This document shows positions 37,003 through 48,407 of a stretch of DNA of 64,000 nucleotides, piece after piece (position 1 is the first letter of the stretch; each line of letters starts with the position of its first letter). The notes beneath the pieces are model-generated. The model was not told the DNA's origin. It made no database searches and was given only the letters and a program-made list of their open reading frames with translations. Both the position numbers and the translations under genes were made by a program. Origin of the DNA: Carya illinoinensis. Taxonomy: Eukaryota > Streptophyta > Magnoliopsida > Fagales > Juglandaceae. The stretch covers positions 34,376,385 to 34,440,384 of the forward strand of contig NC_056759.1 in the NCBI RefSeq assembly GCF_018687715.1, read 5' to 3'.

Positions 37003-39177
37003 TTATGACCGATTTTGTGCAGATGTCCTCTCGGATCCATGCCTTTGGCGGAAACTGTTGGACCTAGTATCTGGCCCGCCAGCAGCCTGCTGATATGTCC
37101 CCCAACCGGAGTCTCTGTCGACCTGGCTCAAAGGGAATGAAGCCAAACGATCTCTTTCCCATGAATGGAACCGATTTGACAAAGGATTTTCTGCTTCTTG
37201 AAAGTTGCGACCTGATGAACCTGGCGGGACAAGATAGAAGCCACCAGTTTGGTCAGATGACGAAGCCGTTGGCCCTACTTGAGCCAACCCGCCTCTGTGG
37301 CTGCTGGATCGTCGGGTGCCAGGATGGACGGGTATACGTACGGATGTTGAATTCCTCGGTTGTTGTTGCTGATAGTACGCCTGGAGAGCTTGGACTCTAT
37401 CGCGGGTTCGGGCATTACTGCCTGGGTAAGGAGGAATCATTGAAGAAGCCACTGAGCTCCCTGGTCTACCAGCAGAACTGCAAAAAATTAAGTGCTTTTG
37501 CTGTCCATGATACAATTATTTAAATTAAAAAATAAGTGGAAAAAGTTGCAGTACTCATTCCTTTATAAAACCGTCAACCAACAGATGTTATTAGACTGGA
37601 GGCTTTACCAAAAATGACCGGAAGCTACAAACCTGTTAAGAATCGCATGCAATTCATCACCAGCCCATTTCCTAAGTTCCCAAACGACTTGTAACCACAA
37701 GAAAATATGACTTATTTTTCTTTCTAATTCACTTGCCAGTTGCCATAGAAACTAGGGGTACAGATATGCCACATTTAATAGCTATTGACGTGCTGAGCCC
37801 AAAAAGAAGAAATAACAGAAAAGTATGCTGCCAACAATGTCCCCACATGATAAAGACATACCTATGACCAACGAGGAACGGGTGCATAAAACCTGGTCTT
37901 TGCATGTCAGAGCTGGTCCTTGCTGACCTTTGAGTAACGGGCAGGATGGAAGGTTGATCAGAAGCAGCAATACGATTATTGGTGCTAGGGAAGGGAGAGG
38001 AATGGTGATCCCAACTGTGATAAGGAAGATCCATGGCAGGAAAAGCATAAGAAGTCTGTATCTCACTAGGTATAGATGGGCCCCAAAGATTGTTTAAGTT
38101 CGAAGCCTCTGTAACTGTTCCGTTGGAATTTGAGGATGATGGATGGATCGGTCCAAAGTAAGCAATATATGGGCATGGATGAGTAGCAGACGATACAGTT
38201 GTATGTTCGGCGAAGATTGCATGTTGTCCCAGTAGATCATGATCTAATTATAATCTCATCATTCAGTCATAAATGAACTCCTAGACAAAAAATTTAAACA
38301 GGATTGCAGCAAAAGAAGAAAAATCTTACATGCACTTGACGAAAATTCCCCTTCCCTGAAACAAACGGTTAAAAAATTAATACCATGGGGAAGTAGGAAG
38401 TGCCACTTGAATAAAAGAGAACCCAAGAGGAAGGAAAAGCCAAAGAAAAGAAAAACAACTCAGCAGAATATATAAGAAAACATACGGCAAAGGGCTTTTC
38501 TTGACTAGGGAAAAATAACAATTCAGCTCAACATCCCAAAATTTGTAAACACCAACAAAGCCTCACTCTTTTTTCAATGAGAAAGCAGATACAAACACTA
38601 GGGGATAGGATAAGATAATTTTTTGAATCCAAATAATAGAAGAATCCATATAAATTAGAAGTGAATAAGAATTGTAAGCCTTCCATATGCTATTGGGTGA
38701 CTAAATGGAAGAGATTTGAAAATTTGCAATACAATTTATTATTAAACTTCAACATTGCTTAACGATTACAACAAAATCTGAACCACTAATGAGTCTTCCT
38801 TACATAAAAGTAACTGAAAACTACAAAAGTTGAACATAAGATCTAATTTGAGTAACAAAATTCCTCTGTCTGAAAAGGGTGATCTTTTGGCACTAAATCT
38901 TGCGAAACAACTTAATCATGCACAAAAGATCTTAACCAGTAAACCCCAAGGGGTTGGCCTAAGTGGTGAAGGCCTTGGTCTTGGGGTCTCATTCCCTTCA
39001 AGGTCCAAGGTTCAACACCTCATGGGTGCAAACAATCCTTTGGGGCCACACCTCCTGGTGAAAAGCCAGCGATTTAACCAGTTCCGTGTAGGGAAACTTC
39101 CGAGGGTGCGGTGCACGGGACCGGGGTTTATTCTGCAGGGGTGGGTCCAAAGGGCCCTGCCTTGGAGAGGTTCCCCG

Positions 39178-39235
<58 letters not shown>

Positions 39236-42200
39236 AGAAGAAGAAGAAGAAGAAGAAGAAGAAGAAGATCTTAACCAGTAGAAATAGCTTAGTAAAGATT
39301 GCACCTCCAGCCCACATGCCAAGGAATGAGAAACTCCGAGCAGGCTATAACGATAAAGGGATAGTTCAAGGAATGTTTGCTGAAATAGCTTAAACAGTAG
39401 AAATAGATTAGTGAAGATTGCACCTCCAGCCCACATGCCAAGGAATGAAAAACTCCGAGCAGGATATAAGACAAAGGAATAGTTCAAGGAATATTTGTTG
39501 ATAGACAGGCTCCTTTTCTATCACATGACATTAATAGTGATTCCACCTCTCCTAATCCTTTACTTCTGCCAGATTGGTGAAACTATTTCCTCCTCTGCCA
39601 TGCAATGCACCTCTCTCTTTCTCAGTGGACTTTCTAATCTTAAAAAGTCACATAAAAGGTTTCCTTAGTAAAAATAAGAAAATTATCAAACATTGACAAG
39701 CATGTGGGACTGCAGACATTCTGAGGAGAGAGGGTGGGGACCTAACCATATTTTCAGTATAGATATTAAAGCATAAAATAAATTGGATAAGCTGTAACTC
39801 ATGAGTTAATACTTACTCAAATGATGAAGGAAGTCGCGTTAAGCTACCAAATGGACACCAGTGAACCCCAAATGACTACAAAAAGAATTTAGACAATGAA
39901 GTAAAATTTAGCATAATATAGTTAAACAATCTCTTTGGCTACATCAATATTTTTATTTATTATCCACATGCACACTTCACTTCATACATGGCCAGTCAAA
40001 AATGTGAGTCAATATATGTAAAATGGAGAAATTCAAACAGACGCACAATGATAGTTATCTAAGCAACAAATTATGTCATGAAGAGATACGCTGCATAAAG
40101 ATGATATTAGTGGAAGTCTTTCTCTCTTTACCATTTCAGAGTAGCTTAGATCGTAAAGATCTTCATCATGGGTCCAATCGTCCATACTAAACTCAGGAAA
40201 AGAACGAGAGCCATTAGCATAAAGCCACTGGCCTTTCTCAATCTTCCTACAATTAGGACACTGCATTGCACCCTTTGTATTGAATGCTGAACCAATGCAA
40301 TCTGAAAAAGAATCACAAGAGGATAATCATAAGCAAAAGAAAAAGACAACATACAAGAAATGCTAACAGCTTACTGGCAAGATGTAAACTAAAAGACCAG
40401 CCATCAAAAAGCACAACATACAAGTTAAGGCACCAATAAGCAATGGAAGCATAATAGTACCGCTGCCCTTAAAAGAAGCATGTATCAATTAGTTTAAAAT
40501 ATGAAGGACATTACAAATTCAGAGCAAGTGCCAGATAGAGACACTATTGAGAAAGAATATGACATTTGGGGAATGGCTAAAGAGATGGAGTCCTTGTTGC
40601 CCTTCAAACTGCAACAGATGCACGGTTTATGCATTACTCTTAAGTTTAATCCAAGCGACTTATAAAAGGACACACTGCACAAGAAGTGAATCTCACTAGC
40701 ACACAGATGTACTTGCAGTATAGGATTAGATATGATTCACTGTGACAATCTTGTAAGCAATTATTGCCCACATTGTAGTATTGACGTCCTAATATAATAT
40801 AAATTTAAGATTGACACTTGATGTACCCATGGATAACATTAGCCATATCTGCGTTATAATCCCAAAAAGACTAGTCAATATAAGCTTCCATATAATCAGC
40901 TGAATTTCACCTAGTAAGTAGCTGAATCGAGATTTAGCACTGACTACTTTTTATAACCAACCCATTCGATGTGGGTTATTCATACTCCCAAGCACTAGCC
41001 ACATCTAACACTATAACAAAAAGAAAAACGAGTCAAATTGAAACTTCCCTAGAATCACTTATAACCAATTTCACCTACCAAGTAACCAATGTGGTACTTA
41101 GCACCCATGACAATTAGCCAATTTAAGACTTTCATAAAATCACTTGTAAAGCGCAATTTCATCTTGTAAGTAGCCAATGTGGGATTTAGCAACTATGACT
41201 AAGGTTACAACTTACCCACTCTATGTGGGTTATTCATCTTTTTAAATTGGGACTAGGGTATTACACTTGAAGATTATATACCCCTTCTATAGATATGAAA
41301 ATGAGGTTTTAGCTTGAACGCATGTAGCAGCATTTGAAGAACTTATCTTACTATTTATTGTAGCTTCTCTCTGTATTGTTAGCTTTTTGTAGTGGTTTAA
41401 CAATTGGAGAGATCCATTTTCCAAGATGTTTGTAAATTCTCAAAAAGTGTACTGGATGTTGATGGATTGCACTTATGCTTCGTGAATTTGGTTATGGAGA
41501 ATGCAGAAATTGAGAAGCTCTCTCTTACAGAGGAAATTTTGTGGAGGCAAAAATCCTGGATCATTTGGTTGAAGAAAGGCAATAATTGTATGAAATTCTT
41601 CTATAAAATGGCAAACTCTCATCGTATATTCAATGCTATTGAAGCTCTTTAAGATGGTGAGAATGTTCAATCTGATATTGGGGAGATTAAAGAACACATT
41701 GTGAGTTGTTATAAGAAGCTTTTTAGGGAAGAACACTCATGGAGACCAAAGCTAGATGGTCTGGTGTTTGAGCCCATTGATCAATTGAGTGCAGATTGGT
41801 TGGAGAGAACTTTCGAGGAAGAAGAAGTCCTTGATGTGGTAAATGGCATGTCTAAGGACAAGGCTCCGGGTCCGGATGGTTTCTCCATGGCTTTTTTCCA
41901 AGCATGTTGGGACATCATGAAGGATGACATTATGAAAGTTTTTGGTGAATTCCACTAATTCCTGAAATTTGAGAAAAGTATCAATACTAGTTTCATTGCT
42001 CTCATTCCTAAAAAGGCGGGTGCAGCGGAGATGAGGGATTTTCACCCCCATTAGCTTGGTGAATGGAGCGTATAAAATCATTGCCAAAGTGTTAGCCAAT
42101 CATATTAGTGTGGTTATGGACAAGATTATATCAAAGTCTCAAAATGCATTTGTGAGGGGAAGACAAATTCTTTACTCGGTTCTAATTGCAAATGAATGCT

Positions 42201-45200
42201 TGGATAGCAGATTAAGAATGGGTAAATCTGGAGTTTTAGTTATATTGGACATGGAAAAGGCTTTTTTGATCATGTCAATTGGGAATTTTTTCTTTACATT
42301 CTCAGGAGATTTGGTTTTGGCGAGAAATGGTGTTCATAGATTAAACATTGTATTTCGAAGGCCAGATTTTCGATATTAGTGCATGGCAATCCGATTGGCT
42401 TTTTTAATAGCTCTCAGAGTTTGAGGCAAGGAGACCCCTTATCTCCTTTTCTTTTTGTAATAGTGATGAATGCATTGAGTCGTATGCTTGAAGCGGCTGT
42501 TGAAGGAAGAATTCTGTCAGGTTTTGTGGTCGGTGATGAGACTCGGGATGGTATTTCAGTATCACATTTGCTTTTTCCAGATGATACTTTGATTTTATGT
42601 GATAAGAATCAGGATCACCTTCATGTTTTGAGAGCCCTACTGTTATGTTTTGAATCTGTTTCTGGATTAAGAATTAATCTTTCTAAGTCTGAAATTGTTC
42701 CAGTGGGGATGGTAAGAAATATAATGGATCTGGCCAATATTTTGGGTTGTAAGGTAGCTTCATTACCTATGAGATACCTTGGACTACCTTTGGGTGCTCC
42801 TCACAAATCAGTCTCTATTTGGGATGGGGTGATTGAGAATATTAGGAGGAGGTTAGCTGGCCGGAAAAAGATATAACTGTCTAAAGGGGGAAGAGTTACC
42901 CTCATTAAGAACACATTGACTAACCTTCCCACTTATTTCCTTTCTCTCTTTCCTTTACCACTGGGGTTGCTAAAAGAATTGAGAGGATTTATAGGAATTT
43001 CCTGTGGGATGGTAATGCGGAGGATAGAAAGTTTCATTTGGTGAGTTGGAATAAGATTTGTCTTCTGGTTTCTTAGGGTGGGTTGGGTGTGTGAAACTTA
43101 AGACTTTTCAATAAAACTCTCCTTGGGAAATAGCTTTGGAGGTATCTTAATGAGAATAACACATTTTGGAGAAATATTGTGGATGCTAAACATGGGAGTA
43201 TGTGGGGGAGTTGGTGTATGAATGAAGTAAGAGGGATGTTTGGGGTGGATTTGTGGAAGTCTATTTGGTTGGGATGGGGGGACGTTGTCAAGAATACTAA
43301 ATTCAAGGTGGGGGATGGGGCAGAGGTCTATTTATGGCATGACACTTGGTGTGGGGATTCACCTCTTAAGGCTGATTTCCCTAATCTCTTCAGGATTGCT
43401 AGAGATAAAGGGGCTGCTGTGGCTGATTCCTATCATTCGTCTAACAATATGATTTGCTAGAATGTGGAATTTACTAGAGATGTGCAGGATTGGGAAGTAT
43501 GTGAAGTGTCAGAATTTTTAGGAAGATTATATGAGATGAAGCTTGATCAAAACAGGGAGGACAGTTTGTTGTGGGCGCATACAGTTAATTCCAGATTTTC
43601 AGTGAGTTCTTTTTACAAGGTATTAACCAGTCATGGGGTCAAAGATTATCCATGGAAAAGTATTTGGAAAGCCAAGGTAGTAAGGTTACTTTCTTCTGCT
43701 GGCTGGTATCTCTTGGGAAAATACTAACCATTGCCAACTTGAGGAAGAGATGTTTTCAGGTGGTTGAATGGTGTTTTATGTGTAAGAAGGATGGAAAATC
43801 TATTGATCATCTTTTTCTCCATTGTGAGGAGGCGACATTGTTGTGGAATGAGATTTTTGTAAAGGTTAACATTTTTTGGGTGATGCCTATGCATGTGGTG
43901 GATCTCTTTGCTTGCTGGCCAGATTTTGCGGGGAGAAGTAATAACACTGCTGTGATGAAGATGATCGCCCTGTGCTTACTTTGGTGTTTATGGTTAAAAA
44001 GGAATGGGAGGTGCTTTGAGAACTGTGAACATTCCATAGGGAAACTTAGGCAGTTCTTCGTTAGTATTTTAAACTATTGGATGAAGAATCTTGTAAGGAA
44101 CGGGAATGGTTGTAAGGGTTTGTTTTAGTTAAATTCTGCTTTAGCTTGTAAGTAGGTGTTTCTCATTTGTATACGTCCTGTGTACTTGGGTTATGCCTAT
44201 TTACTTGGAATAAAATTTCTCTTATTAATTAGGTGTTTCCTCTTATATACTTCCTGTATACTTGGGCTATGCCTATTCTATTAATAAATTTTATCAATAA
44301 CCTTAAAAAAAAAAATGATATAAAAAAATTTGGCTCGTGACATTGTGGTCACCATTGGGGAGGAAGCTAGAAATGTAATTTAGGAGGGGCTAGATCTAAG
44401 ATTTAGGTAGAGTGTAACATCCCAAGTAATGTGAGATCCCATATACCACCTATCTTATCCTCTTATCATATGGGGTATCAGAATCTCCCCTCTTAAATTT
44501 CCGACGTCCTAGTCAGGCCCATCCATCGTAGGTGGCATGGCTCAAGTCCCACATTTCCAATTGGGATAGGCTGTTATACCATTTGTAACGCCCCAATGGA
44601 AGACTCAAACCACTTGGCCTATACTCCAAAAGAACTAGTCAATGATACAATTGGAGCCCTATTGAAACATTATAAAGAGCAAGAATTTCTCATTCCCAAT
44701 GTGGGATCCCATACACCACCTACCTTATCATCTAATTATATAGGGTATCACACGAGGCCAGATCTAAGTAATTGATAATTTTTTTTTTATAATAGATCTA
44801 AATACTTGATTTATGTTTCAAAATTCAAATTATTGCACAAAAGCATGCATGTTTTGTATTATATTACTCTTATAAAAAAATTATCATATAACCTAAAGCA
44901 CATGTAAAAAGGATTCATTTAAGTTTTTAGATCGCATGTTAAAACAAAGTCAATTACACTAATTGAACTTGATACTTGTTCCATGAATAGAAGCTATTAA
45001 TCTCATGAATTTCCATGTGTACTTGGGCTATACCTAATTGCTTAATTTACTTAAAAAATTTTTTACTTATTAAAAAAATAATCTAATGAATAACTCATAG
45101 AGCAATAGCCAAAAAAAATATAATTAAAGAGTGCACAAAGAAAGAAAAACATTAAACTCAATTATACCTTTACAAAATATAAGTCAATCCTTTTTTTTAT

Positions 45201-46735
45201 TTGGCATTGAGTGTCCAAGAATAGCGTCCTAACTAACCCCATGGGTGCATAGGCCCTTAGCAAGGAGCTATATAAGTCAATATTAAGAAACAAAAAAGAC
45301 ATTTTACAAAATCTAGAATTTAGAAGTACCCAAATTCAAATAATTTTTAGTAAAAATTGCAAAATTCAAGCTAATACATACGATAACAAAAATATATATA
45401 TATATATATATTTATAATTCATATGAAACAAAGGTTGTAATTATAACCAAAAAAAAAATATTATTTATATTTATATGAAACAAATGTAGTAATTTTTGTT
45501 TTTGATAAAGAAGTAAAATTTTTCTTCTTTATCATTACTTTCAGTTTATAGAAACTTAACTATAGAAAATACCCCCTTTAAGTGCTGGTTCTTCCATATT
45601 TAGATATGGAGATAGATCCAGATAGATATCTATATCTTTCTATTGATGGATAGATATTGAGAAATACTTTCCTTCTTCATATTTTCTTTTTTAAATTTGT
45701 AAAAACCTATATATATATATAACGAGTTTCAAAATTTTTTTAAATAAATGAAAAATCCTTGCGCCCCCAATCCCTCCTTGAGTTCATCCATGGTTGCCAT
45801 AATAATGCAACTTCTATAAATTTGGCTGGTGCATGCAAAACCTATTACAAACTTTGCTCCTTTGGGCAACCGCCTACAGATTTTGATGGGTTGAGTTTAC
45901 ATAGTTTTCTTTGTATCTTTTTCTGTTTCTAATTACGTGTTCTTCTTGTACAGGTCATGAGTACTTGGGCTATGCCTTCTGGTTTTCTAAAAATAAAACT
46001 TTCTATTACTTATCAAAGTACCCTCTAACACGATGAAAAATCACAAACGTAAACATGTAAAATCCACACCAAAATGTTGAGTGCATCAAGTCATACAACT
46101 AGAATAGACCACATTATGACAATACACCACATGGTTCCCAATTAACATCTATCTATCTTATTTATATAACAACAGCTTCATAATACTTGATCGATTTCTC
46201 AGACAATGCACAGAAAATAAATAAACGTGAAGTTCTATAATCTCCAGCTTCTCATGCTATGAAACCCAACAAAACAAAAGCTCCAACTGAACATGCAGTA
46301 ACTAGTAAGCTCATTAAAATAGATTTAAACTTCATCTTCAGTTTTTCGTGAGTTATTTGTCTTCGAAAATTAACAAAAGCACGAATTCAACCTAGCCTCA
46401 AACAGATTACGAATAGAAATTACAATCCCAAATCCAGCCAAAACCGCACCCAGATCTCAACAACTACAAGCCCAAATATAAATTTCAAATTCCGCACAAA
46501 ACAATTCCAGGAATCCCCACCAAATCCAAAACTATCCGGGAAAGGAAAACACTCACTCACCGAGATGGAATTGATGGCCGCATTGAAGCTTCGCCCAAGA
46601 TCTATCCCCTACATCGGCCACAATCTCGAGGCAAATCGAGCACGAGACCGACACAAAACCTTTGCCTCCGTTTACACCACCACCGTCTTCGGCGCCATCT
46701 TCAACCACCACGACATCGTCGTTCCCAAGCCCCAT
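37003..46735 (-). CDS. RFI2: RFI2-like RING-H2 E3 ubiquitin ligase
   Basis: Six exons on the minus strand: 46735-46561, 40301-40132, 39875-39817, 38355-38330 (a 26-nt micro-exon), 38243-37862, 37477-37003. They join in phase to 428 residues. An in-frame stop lies just upstream of the start ATG. The RING-H2 finger is complete and split by intron 1: C32, C35, C52, H54, H57, C60, C73, C76 (CSIC, CGHQFH, DCIGSAF, CPNC). KGQWLYANG and HWCPFGSL follow, both typical of RFI2. The remainder is Ser/Pro/Gln-rich and probably disordered, with [14 protein letters not shown] HSWERDR near the end. Arabidopsis RFI2 acts in phytochrome signalling and photoperiodic flowering. This protein should transfer ubiquitin with an E2, but its targets are unknown. 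Intron 1 is 6.26 kb because of transposon insertions. No damage to coding exons is seen. Confidence 0.88.
38926..39280 (+). mobile_element. tRNA-derived SINE (family B), in intron 3 of the RFI2-like gene
   Basis: The body is 38942-39180, with A box GTTGGCCTAAGTGGTGAAGG and B box AAGGTTCAACACCTCATGG. It ends GAGAGGTTCCCCGACAT. The tail is a long A-run (39182-39233) followed by (GAA)n up to 39264. A perfect 16-bp target duplication, AAGATCTTAACCAGTA, lies at 38926-38941 and 39265-39280. It is antisense to the host gene. The intact duplication and long A-run suggest a recent insertion. Confidence 0.92.
39272..39505. repeat. 119-bp tandem duplication in intron 3 of the RFI2-like gene
   Basis: Two copies (39272-39390 and 39391 to about 39505) share TTGCACCTCCAGCCCACATG and GAAACTCCGAGCAGG-like stretches with several differences. 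The first copy begins in the right-hand target duplication of the SINE, so the duplication and the SINE overlap at one base stretch. Confidence 0.8.
40840..41266 (-). repeat. Degenerate short LTR-like repeats (TRIM-like) in intron 1 of the RFI2-like gene
   Basis: Three imperfect repeats with CACTTATAACCAATTTCACC / AAGTAGCCAATGTGGGATTT themes and two copies of ATGTGGGTTATTCAT appear in a row. The right end on the minus strand starts TGTAATACCCTAGTCCC, which looks like an LTR start. No primer site was recognised, so the class is uncertain. Confidence 0.35.
41395..44315 (+). mobile_element. 5'-truncated LINE in intron 1 of the RFI2-like gene, antisense to it
   Basis: Plus-strand ORF2 pieces run in order. 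The pre-RT linker (41404-41652) has [10 protein letters not shown]. The RT start (41701-41958) has [13 protein letters not shown], and the middle (42056-42379) has NAFVRGRQI. The RT core (42379-42876) has [12 protein letters not shown] and an active-site box FPDD instead of FADD, both Asp kept. The zf-RVT region (43464-44128) has [18 protein letters not shown]. Stops and frameshifts separate them. The 3' UTR carries the tail signature TACTTGGGTTATGCCTATTT near 44190 and again near 44260, then an A-run at 44304. No endonuclease or RNase H was seen. The copy is dead. Confidence 0.88.
44413..44752 (-). mobile_element. TRIM-type miniature LTR element in intron 1 of the RFI2-like gene
   Basis: The right repeat (44584-44752, 169 bp) starts TGTAACGCCCC and ends GGGTATCACA. 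The left repeat (44413-44480) has the same ends but an internal deletion of about 100 bp. Between them is a spacer of about 100 bp with CAGCCTATCCC and a primer-site-like AATGGTATAACAG next to the right repeat, and a polypurine-like AAGAGGGGAGATT next to the left one, both on the minus strand. There is no coding capacity. A target duplication was not found. Confidence 0.6.
45005..45080 (+). mobile_element. LINE 3' tail fragment
   Basis: GTGTACTTGGGCTATACCT followed by TTACTTAAAA and TTACTTATTAAAAAAA matches the 3' end of the LINE at 41.4-44.3 kb. It is a strongly 5'-truncated insertion. Confidence 0.6.
45937..46020 (+). mobile_element. LINE 3' tail fragment
   Basis: TGAGTACTTGGGCTATGCCT, AATAAAACTTTC and TTACTTATCAAA form the same LINE end signature. 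It is a 5'-truncated copy in the intron of the RFI2-like gene. Confidence 0.6.
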
Positions 46736-48407
46736 AAAACAACCTTAATCACCAAAGCAGCACCGTTCTGATCAGAAAAGGAAACGACACGGCAAGAATC
46801 TATTACTCGAACGAATGTTTTAGCGCAGAGATAGACGATTGTTAGGGATGTGAGAAGAAAAAACCACTCTATTGAACGAATGAACGTTTCTCCCTCGTAC
46901 TTTGTTTTCTCTCTGTCTATGGGCTTCTCTCTCTAAATTCGGATAGTTAGATTTGGGTTGGGTTGGTGTTAGGGACGGGGTAATAACCGCTGTCTTAACG
47001 AAGGAAACGGACGGTTGAGATCGATATGAGAGAGTATGGGCGGTTTGATTAAAGTTGACCACTTGTTCCCTTAATTGTTTTTTAATTCAATTATTGTTGG
47101 GCTGAGCTAAGCTTTTGTTTTTATTTCGTTGGTTCGGCATTTTAAACAGAAAGGACGGGTGGGTCAAGACTCAAGATCGGCGCCATCATGATTCATGAAC
47201 CGGTTTACAAAAAGAGTGAAAAAAAAAAAAATCATTTTATATATTGAGGGGATTTGGTAATTTGACTTAAATTTTATAAAAATTAAATATGATTTTATGA
47301 TCATTTCAAATACAATGTTTCTACTTTTTATTTTTTTTCCATTAAAAAAATAACAAGGATAAGGAAATATCAAATAAATTATATACATAAATAAATTTCA
47401 TGACATATTTTAGATTAAGCTAAGAATTTTATTAATATATGTGTTTGAATGTATGAAATAAGTTAAAATACGTAACTCTTTTACGAGAAGTTAAAAAAGT
47501 AATGAATTTAATCAATAATTAATTTGAAATAAATTAAAATGATTTCAATAACCGAACATAACGTTGTGAATAAACTAAATCAAGACTTTATATGTAGGCT
47601 GACTTGAATTAGAACCCATTATTCTATACATATTCTAATAATATTATATTATTATAATATATTAATTATGTCTTCCACACCAACTTGTAAAAAGTAATTA
47701 ATGTTAAATACAAATTTTGAGTGTACAGTTTGCATATTTTTTTAAAAAAGATAAGCTACTATGAAAAAATTTATTTATTTTTATATAAATTTCAGATTTT
47801 TATTATATTTAAAAAAAATTGTGCAACACTTACATACTAAGAGTACTAATAAAAGGTAATACTAGGGGTAATACTAGGGATCCCGTTAAAGCATCTTGCT
47901 GATTTTTTTTTTTCAATTTTTTTTTACTTTGTGATTAAGAAAATATTGTTTAATAATATTGAGAATTTTATTTATTTTTAAATATTTAAAAGTGTTAAAA
48001 AATAATATAAAAAAAACTTTTAAATATTTTTAAAAAATAAAAATAAAATTCACAATATTATTAAAAATATTTTTTTAATCATTACATAAAAAAATTAAAA
48101 ATAAATGTGAGCGGGATAAATGAAGAGGATCCCTCTCATTTTCCACTAATAAATATAATTTTTTCACGACCATAAGAATCAGTAAATTGATGTGCTCCCG
48201 TTTTAGCTGGGTCCCGAACTGAACCGTGACACTGTCCACAAGGCGGAAGGCCAAGGTCCATTAAAGGCCCAAAAGAAAGTAGCACTTCTGATTTCTTAAC
48301 AGCAAGAGTACAGACCAGCTTATTGTGAAAAAAGAATAAAGTTTTCCTACTCTCTCAGCGATTCTCTCTTCCTCTGAAAAATCAGGAGCTTGTGCAATCG
48401 AATTCCC
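46736..48407. promoter_or_regulatory. Shared upstream region of the divergent RFI2-like and RPT5 genes
   Basis: The 1.67 kb between the two start codons holds both promoters. The RFI2-like 5' UTR and promoter lie at about 46736-47060. On the RPT5 side a site II motif GGCCCA lies at 48266-48271, about 140 bases before the ATG, a motif common in housekeeping promoters. The middle (47200-48170) is AT-rich with no gene. No convincing TATA box was found on either side. Confidence 0.5.

Noticed and set aside
39012..39487. Open frames with poly-Phe or poly-Ser runs
   Set aside because: Translation of the SINE A-run and (GAA)n tail plus the 119-bp duplication.
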